Below are positions 12,457 to 25,000 of a stretch of DNA of 51,695 nt, one piece after another. Made by a program: the position numbers and the translations under genes. Position 1 is the stretch's first letter, and each line of letters starts with the position of its first letter. The notes beneath the pieces were generated by a model. The model ran no database searches, had not been told where the DNA came from, and worked only from the letters and a program-made list of their open reading frames with translations. Source of the stretch: Gonapodya prolifera JEL478 (lineage: Eukaryota; Monoblepharomycota; Monoblepharidomycetes; Monoblepharidales; Gonapodyaceae); contig KQ965862.1 of the NCBI GenBank assembly GCA_001574975.1, positions 1 through 51,695 on the forward strand, read 5' to 3'.

Positions 12457-13164
12457 GATGTGGATGGAAATTCTCTCTGTTGTTGCAAATAGCGTTTTGG
12501 AGATTTCGTGAATAATCTTGTATGAAAGAGAAAAAAAAAAATGTATATTCTTTTGTCGCATGTCTTGGTACGGTTGTTGGGGTGGAGTGGGATGGAATTG
12601 TCAAATGAATTACAGTAGAGGGGAATCTCCAATCAAAGTCGATGAATATATTAGATACACCGTATCCGGTGACTGTCAGGATATCCGTATCGGTGAACTA
12701 TTCAGGTTGCTTTGGTTGTTGGCATGTGACGGTTCGCACAACACAGACTAGAAGTTTGATCCATCAGGAGGATGTCCGTGTCCCCACATTACCGACAGCT
12801 TCCGTCATCGCCGTCCACGCAATCAATCTCGTCCGTCGCGTCCGGGCATTCCTCGCTGGTCCCACATCCACCGCGTACACATCCTTCCAACCCGCCCCGA
12901 TCGGGGACCTCCAGTGGGGCGACGATGGACGGATCTGTGGGGAGAGCGAAAGGCAGAGTACCCCTTACGTACTCTGGGCATGGATTAGGCGCAGCGAAGT
13001 TCCAGGTAACGAAATTTTGGGAAGATAGTTCACCAGAATACCGTTGCGTTATCGATCTGAGCGATCCCTGCTTGTAGAAACCGCGACGCGTCTCCCTGAC
13101 CAATAACGCGCCACCGCAAGTGGCTGGTCCTATCCGCGTCCCCTCACGCCCGGCTGTGCTTCTG
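12457..13164. other. Intergenic region, no gene recognised
   Basis: About 700 bp between the ALDH stop and the coiled-coil gene start. Overlapping ORFs (12642-13028 plus, 12772-13077 plus, 12789-13175 minus) have compositions typical of antisense or chance frames, with no motif. An A-rich run (about 12531-12541) follows the ALDH stop by some 75 bp and may lie in its 3' UTR. Confidence 0.35.
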
Positions 13165-14903
13165 ATGGATGTCAAGATTCATGACCCCGAGAAGACGAAC
13201 GAAGCCTCCGCATCATCACCTCAAATCACCGAGGTTGAAGACGCGAGCGCGATTACTCTTTTGCCTCAGGACTCGTACTCTCACGTTTCGGAACCGAATG
13301 AAAGCGCGACCTTTGATGGCAAGCAGCCATCAGTCGTCACATTGACGAGAACCGCCACTCTGCAGGTGACAACGACAGAGCGGTCAGTGTCATCTACAAA
13401 GATCTTTGGGACTGATGAGCAGGAAGTCCCGTCTCGAAATGGGGACCAAGAGGGGTATGACAAGGTGACGTGCCCTCAATCTGCACTGGACCGGGCTGTT
13501 CTCTCACGGAGCTCGAAACTTGCACCCCTTCTAGCTTCTTTCCTCCTATCTCCTATGTCACCCATCCCTCTCGTCACCACCACCGCAACCAACCCGCCCA
13601 GTCTCCCCCACCGACCATCAATCGGACCCCTCTATCCTCAGAGCAATTCTCCAACAAGCCCTCTCCGCAAACACGCAACTCCAATCTCGCGTCGCTCACC
13701 TCACACGAATCACAGACGTCTCGTCCGACGCCATGAAGCAAGCCCGTGCCGAGCTCGCTGAGCAGGCCCAATTGGCCCGACACACCGAGGCTCGCCACGA
13801 GGCCGAGGAACGAAAGCTGCGCGACCGGTGCGAGAAGCTCGAGAAGGCACTGGAAGAGGCTGAAGGGACTGTGGAGGAGTGGGAGGAACGCGGAAGGGAG
13901 TGGGAGGGGGTGTGGGAGGCGGTGGAGAAGGATAGAGAGAGGGCGGAGGTCAGGGCTGCTGAGGCGGAATGCTCAAGAGAGGATGCGGACAAGAGGCTGG
14001 AGGAAGCCAAGAGGGCGGAAAAGTCGTGGAAGGAGAAAGCGAATGCAGCTATCCCTGTGCTTGCGGACCAAACAGAGCGTGTTGAGCACGCTGAGGACGA
14101 AAAGGTGGATGCTCTTCGGAAGCTGGAAGACGCTGAGAAAGAACGGCAAGTTCTTGGAGGTGAGAATCGATCTGTTCGTACTCATTCGGCCGACTAAAAC
14201 TCCCCCTCGCCATGGCGAAATCACATATGACGCAAAGCTCGCCTATCGGATACCACAACAGCCCTTGCCACCGCCGAGTCCCGCATTGCGGCTCTCGAGG
14301 AGATTGCAGTGGAGCGAAGCCTGGCGAACAGAGATGAGCTATCGGCGGCTCAGGAGGAGATCGCACAGGTTTGTTCTCACCCTCCAAAGCTTTCCACCAC
14401 AACTCAAAACCAGAATATGCGCGCAGCTTTCGTCACACCTCGCGTCCACCCACGCGCACCTTTGTACCTTTTCCTCATCCACAGCGTCCGATAGCCTACC
14501 TGAGCCAATTGAATCCATCCCTACCATCTCTATTGACGTAACGTCCTCCCCGCCATGCAACTTGTGCGCCTCTATCCCTACAATGGTCGCCGAGGTCGCC
14601 CACCTCCGGACGTTCCGCACCGCCGCGGAACTGGAGAACGGCAGGTTGAGAGAGCTCGTGGAGATCTTTTCGGCCGGGGACGGAACTGACGAGGTTGACG
14701 GTGACGCGAAGGCTCGGGGAGTGGATGGCGTTCAGGGTGGCATGGGGGAGGTCGACGGTGAGTCATTCGTGGAGTTGTTTCCATGTGGGCGACAGTTTTG
14801 ACGTGGATACGTTGCCGTCGTCGTTCAAGCTCTGCGGAAGGAGAACAGAGAACTTACGCGGTACGTAGTTGCAGTACTGGACTCGGTGTCTAGGATGAAG
14901 TGA
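13165..14903 (+). CDS. Predicted coiled-coil protein
   Basis: Exons 13165-13454, 13642-14159, 14238-14368, 14427-14757 and 14830-14903 join in frame to 447 aa. The N-terminal ~95 residues are Ser/Thr/Glu-rich and probably disordered. They are followed by a long heptad-rich helix of about 250 residues (for example RDRCEKLEKALEEAEGTVEE and ADKRLEEAKRAEKSWKEKA). A Cys/Pro/Ser linker comes next, and then a short terminal helix ENRELTRYVVAVLDSV. No enzymatic motif is seen. The terminal amphipathic helix recalls short effector-binding helices of tethering proteins, but I cannot assign a family. Two acceptors used here (ACGCAAAG and GTTCAAG) are weak but required for frame. A second start at 13120 in the same frame is possible. 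Confidence 0.65.
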
Positions 14904-15824
14904 GAAACAGGGGTTTGAAGAACACTGCTCGAATAATATTTGGGCAAACAACGCAAACAAATAGAACTAAATCGAAAACAGAGCAACATTTCCATTCAGA
15001 ATTAGATAAGAACCCTCTGCCTCTCCGAACCCATTCCGCTCGGCATCGGTCACACCTCCACCCCGCTTCGCTTCCACCCCACCGAAGGCTCGCAACGGGA
15101 CTTCGGTTTTGATTGGCTTAAGTAGTGATTAGAGGTTCCCCCTCGACACCCTACTACCCCGTCAGTGCGTGGACTCCAATCGGTAGTAGTTCGGTCGGCA
15201 CCATGGTGCTTCGCTAGCGTCTCGAGAGCGCCCCCTTTCCACAGAAAAGGACTCCGACTTTTCAGGAACCGTCTTTGCTTCACGCGTTCGTCCTTTTTCT
15301 TCGGTGGTCCGGCACTGCTTGAAGACGGTTCGGCGCGGCACACGTTCAGGAAAGCCGCGATGCGACCCAGTGAGAACCAGCCATGCCGCAGCCTCCGCCT
15401 TTGGCTCCCTGCTCGCCGTTGAGTGTTTCACCACTGGACGAGTGGATTGGGGCGAAAGTGAGGTGCACGGTCGAAGAACGCAATTTACACCAACATCAAT
15501 GGCACAGCAAGCCATGATGCAAACCACATTTCTCTTCCCCTCTCTGAAGATACCTGCCGTCTTCATTTTCCATTTTCACTTATTTTGCATCGGAATTTTT
15601 TCTTTCTTGGAACAAGACACTATTTATTTCGACCACCATAACGTTTTCGTTCAAACGGAAGCTTGCAAATTTGAGAACTTTGCTTCATTTATCTTGCTGC
15701 TTGTTGTGCGGGCTGGACGTGGAGTCTGAGCACAACCGTCGCTATCATAAGAACACTGTTATCTATCCAGCCAACGCATAAACCACACGTCCAATAAAAA
15801 TCCCTCCCCCGTCCCCCCCATAAA
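14904..15824. other. Intergenic region, no gene recognised
   Basis: About 920 bp between the coiled-coil gene and the 3' end of the dioxygenase gene. The region is GC-rich at 15000-15480 and AT-richer from 15540 to 15700. ORFs 15050-15343 (minus), 15162-15566 (minus) and 15304-15729 (plus) overlap each other and show no domain. I see nothing I can support. Confidence 0.35.
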
Positions 15825-17449
15825 TCAAATCAACACCCTCTGCCTCTCCCACTCCACAACCCCCTTCCCCTTCTTATCCACACTCGTCAGCTTCCTCGCC
15901 AGTAGCCACTCCCCCGCCGTCAGCGCCATTCCCTTTGCCTTGGGTTCAGGAACTCCGCCCGTGCGCTCGAGATGCGCCCGCACAAGGGGCGACGACAGGA
16001 CGGGCGATAGGGGGGCGTCGGGGTGTGGGCGGCAGAAGTAGGCGAGGCTGGACCGGACGTGGGGTGTGCGTGGGATTGTGACGCGGTGCTGGGAGTGGGT
16101 GCGGGGCGGTTAGGAATGGTTTGCGCTGTGACGGTGACAGCGTGGTGATGACGTACCATGGTCGCCTTGAGGTACCCAGCGGACCAGAACGCGATTGCAT
16201 CTACCAAACCCGACCAAATCCTTTGATAGAACCACCACCGACCTTCAACCACATAAACAAACCACACGGCACTCACCTCCAACATTCACAGTAATGCACC
16301 CCGGCACGGGCCGCACATCGAGCCAGCGCGTCTCGTCGAGCGAGAGGAGTTGGAGGCCCGAGATGGGTTGGCTGAAGAGGAGGGTGATGGAGCCGAAGTC
16401 TGGGTTGGGATGGCGTTGGCGTTTACATTATGTACCCGGAACAGGAACAGGCCACGGCAGGTGGCGGGTGGCAGGTGGCACCCCAGGGGGACACTCACCA
16501 GTATGCCCCCTCAGACGCACCGCGCCGCCTTCTTTCCCATCGCGCTCCTGTACTGCGGGCTGCCGAATCCACCTGACAAAGTCGCCCGTCGCGTCGGTGT
16601 TGGCGTGCGCGGCGTCGAAGTGTCCCGCACTAGGGTGGTCAGGAGGGGCGGGGATTTGAAGAATTAAGGAGAATGCACGGAGGAGGGTCAGACAGTGGTC
16701 GTGGCAGAGCTGGGGTTGCGGAGGTTGGTGGTGACTGTGCAGCGGACAGGTCACAGGAGGAGCACAACAAACTTACGCGGGAGAACTCCTCAACGCGATC
16801 CCTGTATTCCTTGACGGGCCCGATGGGGTCGAATTGGGACGAGTAGGGCTCAACATTCTTGGGGCAGTTGTACTACGGCGAGCGATCACATCGTGTCAGC
16901 TCGGTCATGGACTCACGCAACCTCCCACCCACTCCTCCCGACCAAGCTCACGAACCTGCTCATGCCCATCCGGCGTTCCCGCCGCATCTACGACCTCCAC
17001 GCCGCTCTCTTTCCAACCGTACGTGTCCCCCGGGTTGGGAATCGCGTGCTGCCGCTTCTCCGAGGTGGGCAGGGCGAATACTTGCCGCCCAAGGGCCCAC
17101 ATGTCCGCGATGAGCGTTGGCGAGATGGCAGGGTTGGTGAGGTAGAAGAAGCCTGGAGAGAAATTGATAAATAATGTCATAATGATTATTAAACGCTGAG
17201 GATCAGGCTATGACAGTACCTACCAACATTATGCACGGCGTCTTCTAGCGCATCCAGCGCCTCTTTTCTCTTTCTCTGAGCCTCGTCTCTCTCCTCGCCC
17301 GTGTAGTCCTCCGGGTTGGTCGACAGCGCGCTGTAATCAACAAGCCGAAGCGGGACATAGGAGGGGTCGTCGACCGGTTGCGGGTAGTTGGTGGCGTCCG
17401 ATGGATCCAGTTCGTCAGCGGCAAAAGGCGCCGTGATGGGAGTGGACAT
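15825..17449 (-). CDS. 2-oxoglutarate/Fe(II)-dependent dioxygenase (isopenicillin N synthase-like)
   Basis: Seven exons on the minus strand: 17224-17449, 16956-17152, 16777-16872, 16499-16709, 16277-16399, 16157-16200, 15825-16088. They join in frame to 386 aa. The N-terminal DIOX_N part contains LRLVDYSALS and GFFYLTNPAISPTL, then a substrate-side helix. The 2OG-Fe(II) core has the iron-binding HxD as GHTDFGSITLLFSQP, where the Asp codon is split by an intron (16400-16498). It continues with LQLLSLDETRWLDVRPVPG and GDAIAFWSAGYLKATMHRV (distal His), then the 2-oxoglutarate-binding Arg/Ser motif VRSSLAYF. All catalytic ligands are present, so an active enzyme is likely. Fungal relatives oxidise varied small molecules, so the substrate is unknown. 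One intron uses the unusual donor GTTCGT (16955). Confidence 0.9.
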
Positions 17450-17814
17450 TGTGCTGAGGTGCATGAGTGTGCAAACTTTACGTGATCGGGGAGTTAAATT
17501 GCGCGCCACATCCCTTCGTCCGCAGGCGGAGCAACAAAATCTTATGAGAGATGGGGAAAACCCAAAGCAACCGACCGAGAGCGAAAAAAAAAATGGCGGA
17601 ACAACTCCAAATGGACGAAAAAGAGTACATCTGTAAGGATAGGGAGTGGATTCACTCACTAAAAGATAATTCACACCTTTTGGCATGAATTGGTTTTGAG
17701 AGGAGAGCTGGGTGGGTGAGATATCAGCTAAAAGATAGGATTCCCAGGGGTATCCAGGAACCTTATGCAAGATTACATTGCATTGAATACATAGTCTGAA
17801 CATCCTATTAGGTT

Positions 17815-19250
17815 TCGTTTGTTGGTGTATCCCTCCACAACGGCTTGTCATCCTATGCTGGCATTAATCTTCACCAGCTCAAGCAGTCATCCCTCATCAA
17901 TTACGCAGCACTCTACGTCTTTGATTGCTGGAACCTCCTCCAGGTATACCCCAAGGTCATCTTCCACTTCACAGACAATATCAATCAGTATTTGCTCCTT
18001 GCTGATGGTGCTCCTCCCATTGGGGCCAGCCTTGTCACCCTTTCAGCCAAAAAAACTCTCACCTGTAGAGCTTTTGATGTGTTTGGAAGGCCCTTTCCCT
18101 TTTTGAATCCACAAATCCAAGGGGTCCAAGTGTTCATTGGTGTTCTGTCCATGTCCTTATCAACAAAACAGCACCAGAGGCCTCTTGCTCTGGTTGAAAA
18201 CCCCGCAGTATCTCTGGCGTCATCCTGAGACAGACTTGATGTTCAGGGATTGTGATCGTTTGGTGTTTCTCACATGGTTTCTCAAAACCACTCACCCACC
18301 TACTCCTACCTCCCACAAATGGAATCAACCCTGATAGTGCAAATGGCACCTCGTATTGTTTCTGCATGGCAATCAAGTGGGAAAAACCAGGGGGTTTGTG
18401 GTTGTTTCAATAAGTTTTTTTGTGACATGTGGACATGGGGGCCTGGGTACAGACCCACAACTTTTCTCCTGACTGCAAACTTTGAGCTCCCCCTTTGTTT
18501 GTTTCACTTGCTATCACCCCTTCATGAACTATGTGTCACACTGACATCCACTAACATGGAGTATATAGTGTAGTATGAGTGTTGGGTATTAGCTGCTGTG
18601 CCACTACTGTGGGCCGTGGGTTTAGATGTGCACACATGCAGGACGTGCCCTAAGTTTGGCATCACGTTCCTGCAGGTGAGTTCTATGCACATTACGTCTT
18701 GCTATGTACATCTGATCATATATACACGTTCCTGCAGTTTACAGGCTCGTGCAGCTCACCTAGGTTGTATAGCACTATGGGCAAGCAAAAAGATTATGAA
18801 ATGACACATGGATAGGGATGTCATGCCTCTGTCACTTGTGCAAAGCCAGCACTTGAGCATTACACCAGTTTCCTCACAGTCAACTAATAGTATTTGTGTT
18901 CCCAATTATGTGTGGTGCTGGACTTTTAGGGAGCAAATTGAAGTAGATGATGTCAACTGGTGGTCTTGCAACCATAATCTTTTTGAAGGGTTGCTTTACA
19001 AAGATACAAGGTGATTAAACAGCTCTCCAAGGCAACAAGGAGGGCACAGACTAATCAGGTCATATCACATATGTGATGTGGAGTTTTGAGCAAGGGCTCA
19101 AACACCAGTGACAGACTATCTCTGGGCAGAGGTTTAAAAACTACTTTCCTACACACAGCTGGCAGCATTTTGACTGTGGGAGAAGGTACCACTATCACTG
19201 TGTGCAGGAACAAAACATGCAAATGTGCTGAGAGCTGACATCAGCTCACG
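17815..19250. mobile_element. CpG-depleted island, possible decayed insertion
   Basis: Base use changes sharply here. From 18061 to 19240 I count 11 CpG dinucleotides in 1,180 bp, only one of them after 18780, while flanking genes have several per 60 bp. TpG and CpA are abundant. This is the pattern left by long-term cytosine methylation and deamination of a silenced insertion. A 137-aa open frame runs from about 17815 to 18225 with no recognisable domain. A 13-bp direct repeat CACGTTCCTGCAG occurs at 18663 and 18725. No terminal repeats, target duplication or transposase motif could be found by eye, so the element type is unknown. It could also be a transferred or relic non-coding segment. 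Confidence 0.45.
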
Positions 19251-20849
19251 TTGGCTGCACAGGGGAATTGCACAGCGAACCGCGCAGCAAGGGCAGAGGA
19301 GTTGAATCTTATTTGTGAGTGTGTCGCGCGGCGCTCGTCCTGACACTGCTTACCTCTTGTGTCCGCCGCCAACGGACGATGCCCCCAGGTCAAAATGAAA
19401 TCGGCAGCCGTCATCCATCCCCATGTTTCATCGCTGTGTCAGCCTATCTGGCTATGGAAATATTGCAAACCACAGTCCGCTGCTATCCGCACAAGTCAGC
19501 TGAAGGGCATCTCTTCATGTGCCGTTCCCTGGTCACCCCCTTCCTTTCCCCGTCTCTGCGGTCAAGGGAAACTCACCGGTCTTTTCAAGGTACGCGGCGT
19601 GACGAAGGGAGAGGTCAGGCATTTGGGTAGGGCGTGGGCGGAAGGTGTGTAGTCGCCGTGATGAGTTTTTGAGAAGTGTTGCGGGAGTCGGGAGTGGAGG
19701 TCTCCGTGGAAAGAGGCATGGACTGGAGCGGATTTGGAGATACGAGGGGCTGTAAGGCGGTGTGGGGTGCGAGAAACGTGGGTTGGGAAAGATTGCGGTG
19801 AGGAGCGGTACTTTCTTGCATCTCTCAACGACATCCTCAACCTACCCCTCTACTCCCTCGAACCCTCAATCACCCCCGCCAACATCCTCGCCTTCAGTGC
19901 CTCCGTCTACCTTCCCTACCTGCGGGACTCCTAGGACGTCAGGAAGTTTCCCAAAGTCAACTTCCAGATGAATGCCTATCTGGGAGTTGTCTTTGGACAG
20001 TCTCCCGAAGCCTACTGCCCTTTAACCTTCGACTTTCTGCGGAGATGCACCCGATGAACCCTGGTGCATGTTGAATGCCCACCAGCTGGCAGTTCTTCCG
20101 GCAAAGCAAGAGTGGGGACGATACTGGGACGCAGTGCTTGGATGGGAGCGTCTTGGAACAGAAATCTGCTGCTCCACGGTAGGCAATCGCGTCGTTTCGC
20201 TTCTCAACATTCTGCTACCCCAGGTGCGCGCCTCCGTCCTAAACCATGCCCACCTTCACAGACCCCATCACGCTCCTGCGCCACCAAGCAGCGGATTCGC
20301 TGAACGAAGGTGCCGTCGGGTCGGCGTACCGCGTACTTGTGCACGCTGTCGAAGTGTTTAGAGGAAAGGGGCGCACCGGGAAGAGTGAAGAATGTGCACG
20401 GAGGGAGTATGGGGGCCCGCGCCGGATCATTGCTGTTGGCTGGAGGAAGTTGCGAACACAGTGCGTCTTGCCTGGTGATAGCGGGGCACGAAGCGAAGGA
20501 CGACCATACGAAGAACTCTTTACCTCGATCTCGGTGATCCTGACAGTTCCCGGAGCGCTCAAATTTGTGCAGAGTTCGCTGCCTTCTGGGCCGTTCGTTG
20601 AGTCTCTGTATGAATGCATCACTTGACTTTGCTAACCAACTGGTTTAGTTACGTAATTTATTTTGAGGCAACGATACAGTGTGTGTGCTCTGGCGAAATC
20701 AGTGGACAAACACTCGTTGTTACCAAACGTGTATTGTATGCCTCCTGACAAAAGGAACATCCTGAGGGGACGGAGTTTCCCAAGTTTACACATAAATCTT
20801 CACAAACCATTACCTTCGGCATCTCAAGTCCGAGTTACTGACAAACGAA
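19251..20849. other. Unresolved region with weak coding remnants
   Basis: About 1.6 kb with normal CpG content. Several short plus-strand frames look protein-like (for example LNDILNLPLYSLEP near 19830, and a 126-aa frame at 20246-20626). They lie in different phases with stop codons and no convincing splice sites between them. No family could be named. It may be a decayed gene beside the CpG-poor island, or a gene whose exons I failed to connect. Confidence 0.3.
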
Positions 20850-21887
20850 ATGGTTGCTCTTGCTTACCTTCTCGTAGTTGGCGTTCTCGCCACCAGAGGA
20901 TTCGCTCAGGTGAGGATTGTCACTCTCTCTCACCATTTGGACTTGGCGATGCTCAGCTGCGACCCACTCCACAGACCGCAAGCCTTGGATACACTCCTGC
21001 AATCATATACTGGGACGGCGCCAACTACAGCGGGACTTCCGCGCAAACGGGCGGGACTGATGGTGACTGCTTGTGAGTCAGAAGAGCTCCACACCGATCG
21101 AGACCTTTCCAAGACTTGACTTTCTCCCGCGAACTCTAGCGGCATCGGCATTGACGTCCAGTCGTACAAGCTTTCTCCATCGATATCGGCGCGGTTCTAC
21201 AGCGGTTCGTGATGGCGGTGTCGGTGCCCCTTCAAAAAGCTACCTGATCTCACCATCTCCCTTCGATAGACTGGGGCTGCCAAGGTTCCGACCTTGGCGT
21301 TTCGAGCACCGACAGTCCAACTACGCAGTTTTCGGCGAAACCGCTCAGTGTTCGGTGAGACCGTGAAATGACGTTTACGAAACCAATGTGCGATGACATG
21401 GCATTCATGCCTGGCGTTTTAGTTTGAGCCTGGGCGCTGCATCAACCGTGAGCACACTACTGCACTAATTCATCCCTGGTGACTGATGACTGATGGCTTA
21501 TCGGCTTCCCTCTCTTCAGACCGTAAACCTCGGCTACACTCCGGGTGTGCAGCTCTTCTCTCTTGCCAAATTTGGAGGGTGGTCGAGCCAAACTGGCGGT
21601 AACGCGGGCTGCTTGTGAGTACAGAAACGCGGCGCGTATGAAGTGCATCCTAACCCTTCGCGTGATCACACAGCGGATTTGACAATCCTTCTGGATCGTT
21701 CAAACTTACCAATGGTGCCACCGCGACCTTCTACAGCGGTAAGCCAGCAATATTCGTCTGTTTGACGTGTACGCTCACGTTTCACTCGTCTTACCAAGAC
21801 TGGGGTTGCACGGGCAACGTGCTCCTGACCGCCAAAGACGGGAGCGCAAATCCCAACTTCTCGGCGACTCCCAAGAGTGTCAAGTGA
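20850..21887 (+). CDS. Secreted two-domain beta/gamma-crystallin-like protein (copy 1)
   Basis: Eight exons: 20850-20909, 20975-21072, 21140-21204, 21270-21354, 21423-21447, 21520-21614, 21674-21738, 21799-21887. They join in frame to 193 aa. Exon 1 is a signal peptide (MVALAYLLVVGVLATRGFAQ). The mature part is two repeats of about 80 aa, each split by introns at equivalent places. The repeats are LGYTPAIIYW...TGGTDGDCFG...ARFYSDWGCQG...KPLSVR and LGYTPGVQLF...TGGNAGCFG...ATFYSDWGCTG...TPKSVK. The aromatic-rich strands, FYSDWxCxG turn and closing S-V-R/K resemble the beta/gamma-crystallin or peptidase-inhibitor I36 fold, with a likely Cys pair per repeat. Family assignment is by pattern only. 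A homologue with the same exon plan lies on the minus strand at 48312-49369. It converges with NOC2, 157 bp away. Confidence 0.75.
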
Positions 21888-22043
21888 GTGCACCATGTAT
21901 CACCAAGTGGTCGCAAACTCTTTGACCCTTCTCGTCCCTTATCTCTCAGCCTTTCTTAACTCATCTAAAAGATTATTATGTATTTACCATGTAACACGAG
22001 GGTGTCAAAAAACAGCAATTGCATCACACATAAATGGTTATTT

Positions 22044-25000
22044 TCACGCCGAACGCTTCTTCTTCTTTCGGGGCGGTCCCCCGAGAAGATCGTCCATGCT
22101 CGTGACATCACCGACAATGTCCTCTCCCGTCGACTGTCCTGAAACGTCAGACAGAGGAGCCCGTTTCGCTTTCGCTTTTGCCTGTTCCGCTGGTTTCGAA
22201 CCGGCGGCAGCCTTCTTCCCACTTCCCTTCCCGCCCTTCCGTTCTTCCTGGGGCGATGGTTCGTCGTCGTCATCTTCGTCAACCTCCACCTCCGCTTTCC
22301 CGCCCTTCCCGGCCTTTGCGCCCTTCGCCCCTTTTGCGCCTTTATTTGTCTTCTTCCTTGGCCTCTGCTCAGGCCAATCATCACCATCCGAGGATCCCTT
22401 ATCGTCGTCATCGTCCTTCTCATCCTCCATCCGTGCATGCTCCTCCATTTCCGCTTCGAGCTTCAGCCGCACTTTAAGCGCCTGCTCGTAGTGCTGCCCA
22501 ATGGGAGTGGCAGAGTTGGACACGTCCGAGAGGAAGGCGCGCTGTGGGACCAACACCACACCTTCGAGTCAATCCCATCCCACACGCCATCCACACCAGG
22601 TCCCTCACTCACCACTTTACTCTGCTCCAACGGGCTAAACTCGACCTTAGACCTCTTCTCCTCGACCCACTTGGCGTTCAGCTCGGCCTTATCCACAACG
22701 GCCTGGACGGCTTTACGCCATCGGGGCGCGAACCCTCCGACGGCCTTCATGAACCGCCGCATATGCACAAGCGGGTGCAGCGCAATTTCGGGGAACCCGA
22801 TGGAGCGCGACACGAGTGTGAAGACTTCGAGAAGGGTGAAGGAGACTTCGTCCACGAGGGCGTCCTGGCGAGTGAGAGGTGCGAGCGTAGAGGTGGGGCG
22901 TGTCAGACGAGTGACCAGGAGCCGCCACGACCAGCCCCAACACTCACCAAATATACCCTTGTCCCCAAATGCTGCTTCCCTGCCTTAACCGCATACTTCC
23001 ACTCCAACCCCTTGACCTTACTCCCCTTCCCCGGTGTGCCCCCCTTGGTAAGCGCCTCGAGGACGTCCGTAAGGTACGCCGTGAGCGGGACATACACGCC
23101 TACCGCGCTCGCTGTCTCTGCGAGGAGCCGGACGACGTGGATCCTGAACGGGTAGAACCGCGCACCCGGGTTGATCCGCACGGCGCCGGTCGCGAGCTGG
23201 ATGAAAGGGTACACGAGCAGCCGCAGCGGAGTGTCGGCGGGGGAGGAGGATGTGCAGTGTGTGGAGAGCACGCGCGACCAGAGGCGGAGGCGAAGGAGGA
23301 AGGGCCAAGAGTAGATCCGGCGGTGGGAGTCCTTTTGGTGGAGTGCGGGATGAGCACTGTGTGGCGATGGTGGGGCTAGACAGCACAAAACCCTCACCTT
23401 CTCCTTGGCCGCCACTCCCGCCCTGACCCACCCCGCAATCTCCCTCAAACACCCATACCCAACCTGGTACGCCTCAGCCACATCCCCCGCGACCGCGTCC
23501 ACGAAGCACTCCGCCATGACCTCGATCGCGGGCGCCACACGAACCGTGAGCGCGCGAGCCGAGCGGGCGTAGGCGAGGTACATAGCCCTCAGTGCCTTAC
23601 CCCTCGGCAACCCGTTTGCGGCCGCGAGGGCACGGAAGGCGGCGTAAGCTGTGCGGCGCGTGTCGGCGGAGACAGCGGTGGCGGGCGCAGACCACGTGGC
23701 AAGGAGTGTTTTGGCGAGCTGCCGCGCCGAACGGGGGAACGCGGCGACGAAGGGCGCGTGTGCGGGGAGTTTCGAGAGCGCGAAGTGGAGGGTGTCGGCG
23801 TTGCGGAGTTGGGCGATCAAGGTGAGGAGCAGGCGGGCGTGGGATTTGATGAGCGGGTGGAGGCGGGGCCAGGATGGGTGCGCGGATGGGAGGGGTGCGT
23901 GAGCGGAGGGCTTTTTGGGGGTTGGAGAGGAGAGGTGGTGGGAGTAGACGGGCGGCAGGCGGGTGAGTGTGATGACGATGAGGCGGTTGAAAACTTGCGA
24001 GGTGGGCGGTGTGGGGAGGACATAGGATCATGGCAGAGTTATTCGCACATGCAAACATGTAATCCGGCGACGACGCATACCAGCAGGCTCGTCAATCCGA
24101 TACGCCGCACTCCTCCCCTGATTATCATCGCCATCGCGTTCCGCCAGCGCGGCACGGAGAGCCAGCAGCACACGCTTGGCGGCCTTGAGCGACTTGGCTT
24201 CGACCAGCAGCTTCTCCCATGCCGCGAGATGCGCCTTTGTGAGTGTGGGGACGGCGCGGGAGGGTTTGGCGGCTTTGGATTTGGGTTGTTTGGCGGCTTT
24301 GGAGGGCTTTTTGGTGGCACTGGCGGTGTCCTCGTCCTCGTCCATCATGTCACCCCCCTCAGCGCCCTCTTCGCCATCCTGCTCATCATCATCGTTGTCG
24401 TCGTTGCGATTAAACGCGAGCAGCTCCTTGTCATTATCCTGGAGGTACTTGTAGAATTTGGGGTCGGTTTCTTTGAGTTTGTCCAGGTCCATGCCGAGGT
24501 CGGGTTCGCTCGCAGCGTCGTCGTCGTCGCCTCCGGCCGTGGTGTCTGCTTCACTCCCCGAGTCTAATTTTGTTGTTGTTGTTGTTGGGCGGGTTCAGCA
24601 AGGATGGTTTAGAATGCTCCTCCTCTGGGACACACGGACCAACGACATCTGCACTCACCAAAGTCGAACAAATCATCCAGCACGTCCCTTTCCGAGCCAT
24701 TCTCACTTCCTTCCGCATCTTCCTCCTCGTCCGAGAGTCCTCTGACGGCATCGTCATCGATGTCGCTGTCGCCGTCCAAACCAAGACCTTCCTCGCCCTC
24801 ATCCGACCCTTCCGAGAAGTCTCCCGCGTCGTACTCCTCCTCCTCCGGATCGTTGTCGCGCGTGGGTCGTGATGCTCGTGCGTTGCCTCCCTTGGCTGAC
24901 GAAAAATGACACGATCAATCAAATGTCACCCCGATCCAACGGGACATTCCCAAACCAACGCACCTATCGCCTGCCCCTGCCCCTTCGCGCCACCCTTCTT

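Noticed and set aside
15000-15480. Possible structured RNA or rDNA fragment, because of GC-rich mixed-strand sequence
   Set aside because: No recognisable rRNA core, tRNA box or covarying stem could be identified by eye.
20239-20622. Overlapping ORFs on both strands near 20.24-20.63 kb
   Set aside because: Open in both directions with no motif or splice support; open frames of this length are expected by chance in GC-rich DNA.
22178-22477. Plus-strand Ser/Pro/Arg-rich ORFs over 22.1-22.5 kb
   Set aside because: They are antisense to the Lys/Glu/Asp-rich C-terminal exon of NOC2; the low-complexity codons explain the open frame.
24570-24588. GTT microsatellite as a separate repeat locus
   Set aside because: It is only a few units long and lies within the NOC2 intron next to the acceptor; mentioned with the gene.
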